From Rhodococcus sp. X156 (GTDB taxonomy: Bacteria > Actinomycetota > Actinomycetes > Mycobacteriales > Mycobacteriaceae), in the NCBI RefSeq assembly GCF_004006015.1, contig NZ_CP034766.1, forward strand, positions 3,071,001-3,135,000: a stretch of 64,000 nt of DNA, given 5' to 3'. This document shows, in pieces, positions 58,790-64,000 of this stretch. The notes beneath the pieces were generated by a model that did no database searches, was not told where the DNA came from, and saw only the letters and a list, made by a program, of their open reading frames with translations. The first letter of the stretch is position 1; each line of letters opens with the position of its first letter. Position numbers and translations under genes: made by a program.

Positions 58790-59256
58790 CCGCCGGCCAG
58801 CGTCACCAGGGCGGGGCTCATGGTCACCACGAGACCCACCACGATCGACAGCGGCGTGCTCATGAGATCTTCCCCCCGATGACCGAGCCGGACAACCAGA
58901 ACGGTACCGGTGGTGGCCACGGCGGCAAGACCAACCGCCGCGAGCGGCCAGGTCTGCCACAGCCAGCGGAACACCAGCCACGCCAGCACCCCCGCCAGCA
59001 CGGCCAGCGCCAGCTCGGCGCACACCTTCGCGGCACCGGTGGTGGGCGCAGGGGTGGTGGGCGCAGGGGTGGTGGGCACAGCAGCAGCGGCCGGCTCGGC
59101 GGTGGTTGCGGGTTCAGCAGCAGGGTCCGGCGCTGGGTCGGGGCGACGGCGGCGTCCGCCTGGCGCGACCGGGGCACGGCCGTTGCGAGCCAGGAGCTCG
59201 GCGACCGTCACCGCCGACGTCGGCTCCTGCTCGTGCGTCCCCCCGGCGCGCGTCAC
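58786..59256 (-). CDS. Pro/Thr-rich membrane protein, unknown
   Basis: 156 residues: a soluble N-terminus beginning TSAVTVAELLARNGRAPV, a Pro/Ala/Thr linker with a TTPAPTTPAPTTG repeat (about 60-72), two helices (about 80-98 and 103-122), and a short C-terminal hydrophobic segment. Rv0497 is the positional match (recalled). GTG start overlapping the ppx stop. Confidence 0.75.
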   Translation of the reverse strand: MTRAGGTHEQEPTSAVTVAELLARNGRAPVAPGGRRRRPDPAPDPAAEPATTAEPAAAAVPTTPAPTTPAPTTGAAKVCAELALAVLAGVLAWLVFRWLWQTWPLAAVGLAAVATTGTVLVVRLGHRGEDLMSTPLSIVVGLVVTMSPALVTLAGG

Positions 59257-60188
59257 AGCCCGTTCTCAGCCCGGTCCAGTCGACGCAGCACCATGCCCTC
59301 GCGCAGCGCCCAGGGGCAGATCTCCAGCTCCTCGAGCTGCAGCGCCCGCATGGCCGCCTCGGCCACCAGCGCCCCGGCCACCAGCTGGTAGGACCGGGAG
59401 CGGCTCACGCCGTCGACCTCGGCGAGGTCGGCGCCGGACATCCGGGTGATCAGCGGGACCAGCTGGTGCAGGCCCTCCGCGGTGAGCACCCGGCGGACCC
59501 GCGGCCCGGCTGCCGACGGGGCGGCTCCGGTGAGGCGGGCCAGCGAGCGGAACGTCTTGGAGGTGGCCACCGCCTTGTCGGGACGGCCCTGGTCGTTGAG
59601 CTCCTTGGCGGTGCTGCGCAGCTCGGAGTCCAGCCACTCGCGCAGCGACTCCACCTCGGCCCGCGTGGGCGGGTCCTGTCGCAGGTGGTCCACGGTGAGC
59701 CGCCCGGCACCCAGCGGCAGCGACAGCGCCAGGTCGGGCACCTCGTCGATGCCCAGCGCCAGCTCCAGCGACCCGCCGCCGATGTCCAGGCCGAGGATGC
59801 GCCCGGCGCTCCAGCCGCACCAGCGGCGCACGGCGAGGAAGGTCAGCCGCGCCTCGTCCGGTCCGGACAGGACCTGCAGCGACACCCCGGTGCGGTCCCG
59901 GACGGCGTCCAGCACCTCGATGCTGTTGCCCGCGTCGCGCACGGCGGAGGTGGCGAAGGCCATCATCTCCTCGCAGCGCGAGGTCTCGGCCACGGCCGCG
60001 GACTCGCTGACGGCCGCGCAGAGCCGGTCGACGCCGTCGCGGGAGATGTGCCCGGAGCTGTCCAGGTACTCGATGAGCCGCAAGTTCGTCTTGGTCGAGC
60101 TCATCGGCGTGGGATGGGCGCCACGATGGGCATCCACCACCTGAAGGTGCACAGTGTTCGAGCCGACGTCCAGCACCCCTAATCGCAC
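59253..60188 (-). CDS. ppx: Exopolyphosphatase / pppGpp phosphatase family
   Basis: 311 residues, ASKHA fold, N-terminal two domains only. Seen: [43 protein letters not shown], and phosphate loop [14 protein letters not shown]. The short form matches mycobacterial Ppx1 (Rv0496). It may hydrolyse polyphosphate or pppGpp. GTG at 60188, chosen by the TACCGT box seven bases before. Near senX3-regX3, fitting phosphate metabolism. Confidence 0.9.
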   Translation of the reverse strand: MRLGVLDVGSNTVHLQVVDAHRGAHPTPMSSTKTNLRLIEYLDSSGHISRDGVDRLCAAVSESAAVAETSRCEEMMAFATSAVRDAGNSIEVLDAVRDRTGVSLQVLSGPDEARLTFLAVRRWCGWSAGRILGLDIGGGSLELALGIDEVPDLALSLPLGAGRLTVDHLRQDPPTRAEVESLREWLDSELRSTAKELNDQGRPDKAVATSKTFRSLARLTGAAPSAAGPRVRRVLTAEGLHQLVPLITRMSGADLAEVDGVSRSRSYQLVAGALVAEAAMRALQLEELEICPWALREGMVLRRLDRAENGL

Positions 60189-60195
60189 GGGCCAC

Positions 60196-60214
60196 ACGGT
60201 AGCCGGTCTACCGT
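60196..60214. promoter_or_regulatory. Back-to-back -10 boxes of ppx and its divergent neighbour
   Basis: Minus-strand TACCGT (60196-60201), seven bases before the ppx GTG, and plus-strand TACCGT (60209-60214), eight bases before the GTG at 60223. The identical hexamers point away from each other across only seven bases, so the two promoters overlap and the genes are probably regulated together or compete. Confidence 0.6.
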
Positions 60215-60222
60215 CGGGTGCT

Positions 60223-61014
60223 GTGACCGCCAGTGCTGAAGTGGCCTCGGGCTTCCCCCGGGAGTGGGTGGAGCTCACCGATCCGGACGATCCCGAGCAC
60301 CAGGTTCGGGCTGACCTGACCTGGCTGTTGTCGTCCTGGACCTGCGTGTTCGGCACCCCCGCCTGCCAGGGCACGGTGGCGGGGCGGCCCGACGACGGCT
60401 GCTGCTCGCACGGCGCGTTCCTCAGCGACGCCGACGACCGCGACCGGCTCGCCGCAGCGGTGGCCGAGCTGACCGAGCAGGACTGGCAGCTGCACCGCGA
60501 GGGCCTGGGGCCGCAGGGCTACCTGGAGGATGACGACCTCGACGACGAGCCGGCGCTGCGCACCCGCCGCACCGACGGCGCGTGTGTGTTCCTCAACCGA
60601 CCCGGATTCGCCGGTGGCCCCGGGTGCGCGCTGCACCAGCTGGCGCTGCGCCAGGGCCGCCCGCCCATGGAGACCAAGCCCGACGTCTGCTGGCAGCTGC
60701 CGATCCGCCGGACCGAGGAGTGGGTGACGCTGGCCGACGGTGCCCAGGTGCTGCAGACCACCGTCGGGGAGTACGACCGGCGCGGCTGGGGCGAGGGTGG
60801 GGCCGACCTGCACTGGTGGTGCACCAGCTCCCCCGACGCCCACGTCGGCACCGAGGCGGTGTGGCAGTCCTACCGGCTGGAGCTGATCGGGCTGCTGGGC
60901 GCGAGCGTGTACGACGTGCTGGCCGACCTCTGCCGCCGCCGCGCCGGGCTCGGGCTGGTGGCGGTGCACCCGGCCACCAGCACGGCCCAGGACCGGCCGC
61001 CCCGCACCGGCTAG
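60223..61014 (+). CDS. Conserved cysteine-rich protein (Rv0495c-like)
   Basis: 263 residues, no membrane segment. Cysteines cluster in a pattern suggesting a metal or Fe-S site: [54 protein letters not shown] and [12 protein letters not shown]. Resembles DUF3109/YkgJ-type proteins and Rv0495c (recalled). Function unknown. Leaderless-type GTG start. Its TAG and the regX3 stop share the same CTAG at 61011-61014. Confidence 0.78.
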   Translation: MTASAEVASGFPREWVELTDPDDPEHQVRADLTWLLSSWTCVFGTPACQGTVAGRPDDGCCSHGAFLSDADDRDRLAAAVAELTEQDWQLHREGLGPQGYLEDDDLDDEPALRTRRTDGACVFLNRPGFAGGPGCALHQLALRQGRPPMETKPDVCWQLPIRRTEEWVTLADGAQVLQTTVGEYDRRGWGEGGADLHWWCTSSPDAHVGTEAVWQSYRLELIGLLGASVYDVLADLCRRRAGLGLVAVHPATSTAQDRPPRTG

Positions 61015-61697
61015 GACTGCAGCTTGTAGCCCAGCCCGCGCACGGTGAGCAGGTGCACCGGGTGGGCGGGGTCGGGCTCGATCTTGGCGCGCAGCCGCTT
61101 GACGTGGACGTCCAGGGTCTTGGTGTCGCCCACGTAGTCCGCGCCCCACACCCGCTCGATCAGCTGCCCGCGGGTCAGCACGCGGCCGGCGTTGCGCAGC
61201 AGGTACTCCAGCAGGTCGAACTCCTTGAGCGGCAGCGACACCTCCTGCTCCCCCACGTGCACGGTGTGCCGGTCGACGTCCATCCGCACCGGCCCGGCCC
61301 GCAGCACCGGCTCGCCCAGTGGCTCCGGCTCGGGCTCGGTGCCGCGGCGCAGCACCGCGCGGATGCGCGCGATCAGCTCGCGGGCGGAGTAGGGCTTGGT
61401 CACGTAGTCGTCGGCGCCGATCTCCAGCCCGACCACCTTGTCGATCTCGCTGTCCTTGGCGGTCACCATGATCACCGGGACCCTGGAGCGCTGGCGCAGC
61501 TGCTTGCACACGTCGGTGCCGCTCATCCCGGGCAGCATCACGTCCAGCAGCACGATGTCGGCGCCGTGCCGGTCGAACTCGGTCAGCGCGGCCGGGCCGT
61601 CGCCGGTCACCACGGCCTCGAACCCCTCCTTGCGGAGCAGGAAGGCCAGCGGCTCGGCCAGCGACTCCTCGTCCTCCACGATCAGCACCCTGGTCAC
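61011..61697 (-). CDS. regX3: Response regulator RegX3 (OmpR/PhoB type)
   Basis: 228 residues. Receiver domain with acidic VEDEES, phosphoacceptor Asp in [13 protein letters not shown] and [16 protein letters not shown], then a winged-helix domain ending [15 protein letters not shown] and VRGLGYKL. Controls phosphate-starvation genes in mycobacteria. GTG start overlapping the senX3 stop (GTGA). Confidence 0.94.
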   Translation of the reverse strand: MTRVLIVEDEESLAEPLAFLLRKEGFEAVVTGDGPAALTEFDRHGADIVLLDVMLPGMSGTDVCKQLRQRSRVPVIMVTAKDSEIDKVVGLEIGADDYVTKPYSARELIARIRAVLRRGTEPEPEPLGEPVLRAGPVRMDVDRHTVHVGEQEVSLPLKEFDLLEYLLRNAGRVLTRGQLIERVWGADYVGDTKTLDVHVKRLRAKIEPDPAHPVHLLTVRGLGYKLQS

Positions 61698-62929
61698 TGC
61701 GGCTCCTGTCCCGGTGCGTCGTCCCTGTGCGGCTCCGGCGCGGGCCGCGCCGGAGCCTCCTGGTCTGGTCCACTGTGCGCGCCAGGAGCGGGTCCGTCGT
61801 CCTCCACGCGCGCGGGCAGGCGCAGGGTGAACGTCGACCCGGTGCCCGGCCGGCTCCACAACCGCACGTCGCCGTTGTGGTTGGCGGCCACGTGCTTGAC
61901 GATGGCCAGGCCCAGCCCGGTGCCGCCGGTGGCCCGCGAGCGGCCCGGGTCCACCCGGAAGAACCGCTCGAACACCCGCTCGTGCAGGTCCGGCGGGATG
62001 CCCACGCCGCGGTCGGTGACGCTCACCTCCACGCGCCCCTCGCGCAGGGCACGGCTCACCGAGACCGCTCGTCCCGGCGGGGAGTAGGAGATGGCGTTCT
62101 CCACCAGGTTGGTCAGCGCGGTGAGCAGCAGCCGGCGATCACCCGAGACCTCCAGCCCCCGGGGCGCGTCGGCGGTCACCTCGATGCCGGCCGCCTCCGC
62201 GCTCAGGCGGGTGCGCTCGAGCACCTCAGCGACCAGCGCGTCGACGTCGACGATCTCCAGGCCCGGCAGCCGCTCCGCACCCTGGAGCCGGGACAGCTCG
62301 ATCAGCTCGGTGACCAGCGCGCCCAGCCGACGGGCCTCGTGGTGCAGCCGGCCGCCGAAGTGCCGGACCGCCTCGGGGTCATCGGCCGACTCCAGCAGCG
62401 CCTCCGCCTGCAGCGCCATCGCTCCCACCGGCGTCTTGAGCTCGTGGCTGACGTTGGCCACGAAGTCGCGGCGGGCGGCCTCCAGGCGCACCTGCTCGCT
62501 CTCGTCGTTGGCGTCGATCACCACGAACCGGCGACCGGAGTCGGTGAGCAGGCGCTCGCGCAGGTGCACCGTCATCGGGGTGCGGCGCAGGTGCGTCTCC
62601 GGCCAGGAGAGGTCGAGCTCGGTGGTGCGGCCGTGCTCGAGCACCGTGCGGGCGGCCGCGGCGACGGAGGGCTCGAGGCGGCGGTTGACCACCACCCCGA
62701 GCTGCTCGGCCCGCGGGTTGTGCAGCAGCACGTCACCGAAGTGGTCGACGACGGCGATGCCGGTGAGCGAGGACTCGAACACCTGCTGGAGCACCTCGCG
62801 GACGGTGATCCCCGCCGCGGCCACCCGGCGCTGCTCCTGCCGGCGCAGGCCCAGCATCACCAGCACGCCGAGCAGCCCGCCCAGCACGGCGGCACCGACC
62901 GCGAGCAGCACGGCACTGAGCACGGTCAC
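61694..62929 (-). CDS. senX3: Sensor histidine kinase SenX3
   Basis: 411 residues. N-terminal transmembrane helix (about 4-28) with almost no external loop, a PAS-like domain (about 45-140, FESSLTGIAVVDHFGDVLLHN), HisKA with the phospho-His in VANVSHELKTPVGAM, and an HATPase with LVENAISYSPP, RGVGIPPDLHERVFERFFR and GGTGLGLAIVKH. The C-terminal tail is Pro-rich. GTG start at 62929 with a TACGAT box six bases before. Confidence 0.94.
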   Translation of the reverse strand: MTVLSAVLLAVGAAVLGGLLGVLVMLGLRRQEQRRVAAAGITVREVLQQVFESSLTGIAVVDHFGDVLLHNPRAEQLGVVVNRRLEPSVAAAARTVLEHGRTTELDLSWPETHLRRTPMTVHLRERLLTDSGRRFVVIDANDESEQVRLEAARRDFVANVSHELKTPVGAMALQAEALLESADDPEAVRHFGGRLHHEARRLGALVTELIELSRLQGAERLPGLEIVDVDALVAEVLERTRLSAEAAGIEVTADAPRGLEVSGDRRLLLTALTNLVENAISYSPPGRAVSVSRALREGRVEVSVTDRGVGIPPDLHERVFERFFRVDPGRSRATGGTGLGLAIVKHVAANHNGDVRLWSRPGTGSTFTLRLPARVEDDGPAPGAHSGPDQEAPARPAPEPHRDDAPGQEPQ

Positions 62930-62935
62930 AGGCGG

Positions 62936-62941
62936 ATCGTA
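62936..62941 (-). promoter_or_regulatory. -10 box of a leaderless promoter for senX3-regX3
   Basis: Minus-strand TACGAT, six bases before the GTG; fits TANNNT. No Shine-Dalgarno. Confidence 0.6.
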
Positions 62942-63023
62942 CGTTCCGGCGAGGAGCGCTCAGCACCACCCAGAGTCACCACAGGTCCCTGTCCAGGGCC
63001 TTGATGGCGTACGTGCACGCACT

Positions 63024-63056
63024 GTTCACCTGCTGTTCGACCGACCGTCAACCAGT
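63024..63056 (+). promoter_or_regulatory. PHO-box-like array, candidate RegX3 site
   Basis: Three consecutive 11-base units: GTTCACCTGCT, GTTCGACCGAC and CGTCAACCAGT. The first seven bases of each approximate GTTCACC, and the 11-base period is that of PHO boxes bound by PhoB/PhoP-type regulators. It lies in the 135-bp gap between gpmA and senX3, about 85-115 bp upstream of the senX3 -10. RegX3 binds its own promoter in mycobacteria. Confidence 0.7.
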
Positions 63057-63064
63057 GCTCGGTG

Positions 63065-63826
63065 CTAGCCGGCCTTGCCCTGGTTGGCCACTGCCGCCGC
63101 ACCCGCGGCGGCCGCCTCGGGGTCGAGGTACTCCCCGCCCGGCACCACCGGCTTGAGGTCGGCGTCGAGGTCGTAGCGCAGCGGGATGCCGGTGGGGATG
63201 TTCAGCCCGGCGATGTCGTCGTCGGAGATCCCGTCCAGGTGCTTGACCAGCGCACGCAGGGAGTTGCCGTGCGCGGCGACGAGCACCGTCCTGCCCGCCC
63301 GCAGGTCCGGCACGATGGCCGACTCCCAGTAGGGCAGCAGCCGGGCGACGACGTCGGCCAGGCACTCCGTCAGCGGGCCGCCGTCGATGTCGGCGTAGCG
63401 CGGGTCGGTGTCCTGGCTGTACTCGCTGCCCGCGGCGATGGGCGGCGGAGGGGTGTCGTAGCTGCGGCGCCAGAGCATGAACTGCTCCTCGCCGAACTCG
63501 TCCTTGGTCTCCTGCTTGTTCTTGCCCTGCAGGGCGCCGTAGTGGCGCTCGTTCAGGCGCCAGTCCCGGCGCACCGGGATCCAGTGCCGGTCGGCCGTGT
63601 CCAGCGCCAGCGCGGCGGTGGTGATGGCACGCCGCAGCAGCGAGGTGTGCAGCACGTCGGGCAGCAGGTCGTGCTCGGTGAGCAGCTCCCCGCCACGCAC
63701 GGCCTCCGCGCGGCCCTTGTCGGTGAGCGGGACGTCCACCCAGCCGGTGAACTGCCCGGAGGCGTTCCACGTGCTCTCACCGTGGCGTAGCAGGACAAGG
63801 GTTCCGGTACTCGCTGGCGCGCTCAT
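63065..63826 (-). CDS. gpmA: 2,3-Bisphosphoglycerate-dependent phosphoglycerate mutase
   Basis: 253 residues; glycolytic interconversion of 3- and 2-phosphoglycerate. Seen: phosphohistidine [27 protein letters not shown] and [14 protein letters not shown]. Placed directly upstream of senX3-regX3 as in mycobacteria. ATG at 63826 chosen over a GTG two codons before, because CAAGAT lies six bases upstream. Confidence 0.95.
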   Translation of the reverse strand: MSAPASTGTLVLLRHGESTWNASGQFTGWVDVPLTDKGRAEAVRGGELLTEHDLLPDVLHTSLLRRAITTAALALDTADRHWIPVRRDWRLNERHYGALQGKNKQETKDEFGEEQFMLWRRSYDTPPPPIAAGSEYSQDTDPRYADIDGGPLTECLADVVARLLPYWESAIVPDLRAGRTVLVAAHGNSLRALVKHLDGISDDDIAGLNIPTGIPLRYDLDADLKPVVPGGEYLDPEAAAAGAAAVANQGKAG

Positions 63827-63832
63827 GCCCAC

Positions 63833-63838
63833 ATCTTG
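63833..63838 (-). promoter_or_regulatory. -10 box of a leaderless promoter for gpmA
   Basis: Minus-strand CAAGAT, six bases before the ATG, has A2 and T6 of the -10. Confidence 0.45.
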
Positions 63839-63907
63839 ACAGACGGCGCGGGCCCACCGATCCGTGGACCGGTGGGCCTGCGCCGAGCCGAAGCGGGGGC
63901 CGGTGCC

Positions 63908-64000
63908 TCAGACCGCGGCCTGCTTGGCGCGCAGGTCCTTGCGCAGGATCTTGCCCGCCGCCGACTTCGGGATGGCCTCCAGGAACTCCACCTGGCGCAC
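63908..64000 (-). CDS. AMP-binding acyl-CoA synthetase (partial, C-terminus only)
   Basis: The last 30 codons of a gene entering from the right: QVEFLEAIPKSAAGKILRK then DLRAKQAAV and a TGA. The PKSAAGKILRK segment holds the conserved C-terminal lysine of ANL-superfamily ligases such as fatty-acid or benzoate CoA ligases. Substrate not determinable. Confidence 0.85.
   Translation of the reverse strand: MRQVEFLEAIPKSAAGKILRKDLRAKQAAV

Overview
This is a 64 kb, very GC-rich chromosomal segment from an actinobacterium. The evidence is menaquinone (MK) rather than ubiquinone biosynthesis, System II cytochrome c maturation, BldN and BldC developmental regulators, the 33-residue ribosomal protein bS22, many GTG starts, ATGA/GTGA gene overlaps and leaderless promoters. 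From memory (no search was run), gene order from about 13 kb to the right end is largely that of Mycobacterium tuberculosis Rv0489-Rv0561 read backwards. The rex-hemA-hemC-hemD block next to bldN is instead the Streptomyces arrangement. That mix suggests a lineage between the two, such as Geodermatophilales, Nakamurellales or Pseudonocardiales; the genus is not resolved. No phage, transposon, tRNA, rRNA or CRISPR array was seen.

Layout. (1) 1-12.9 kb, minus strand: complex I genes nuoA to nuoL, with nuoL running off the left edge. (2) 13.1-17.6 kb: a menJ-like reductase, a stand-alone qcrB (cytochrome b) whose 3' end merges into a 24-bp tandem repeat, menG, and a small membrane protein. (3) 17.6-27.6 kb: menF, a GAF protein, menD, a flavin reductase plus AbrB-type transporter pair, menC, menB, a VOC protein, menE and menA. 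This is nearly the whole MK pathway; no menH was recognised. (4) 27.6-31.3 kb: a PLP enzyme, a DUF4229 protein, BldC, a small membrane protein and a MinD-like ATPase. (5) 31.4-37.7 kb, minus: hemL, phosphatase, thioredoxin, ccdA, resB, ccsB. (6) 37.9-40.1 kb: an MMPL transporter. (7) 40.2-47.5 kb, minus: rex-hemA-hemC-cobA/hemD-hemB plus three membrane genes, behind a promoter whose -35 lies inside a Rex operator. (8) 47.7-52.2 kb: fasciclin lipoprotein, molybdopterin oxidoreductase, glutaredoxin-like protein, BldN sigma factor and a small protein. (9) 52.4-64 kb: HAD hydrolase, acyltransferase, SDR, bS22, excisionase-type HTH, proC, thioesterase, TIM-barrel protein, ppx, a cysteine-rich protein, regX3-senX3 with a PHO-box-like array, gpmA, and the 3' end of an acyl-CoA synthetase.

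How it fits together: the window holds most of the parts for an aerobic chain. These are NADH dehydrogenase, its quinone, a cytochrome b, haem synthesis, cytochrome c assembly, and Rex, the NADH/NAD+ sensor. No obviously new system stands out. The strongest leads are the Rex operator-promoter, the PHO-box array upstream of senX3, the qcrB tail/tandem-repeat fusion, the VOC and AbrB/flavin-reductase genes embedded among men genes, and the many leaderless -10 boxes.
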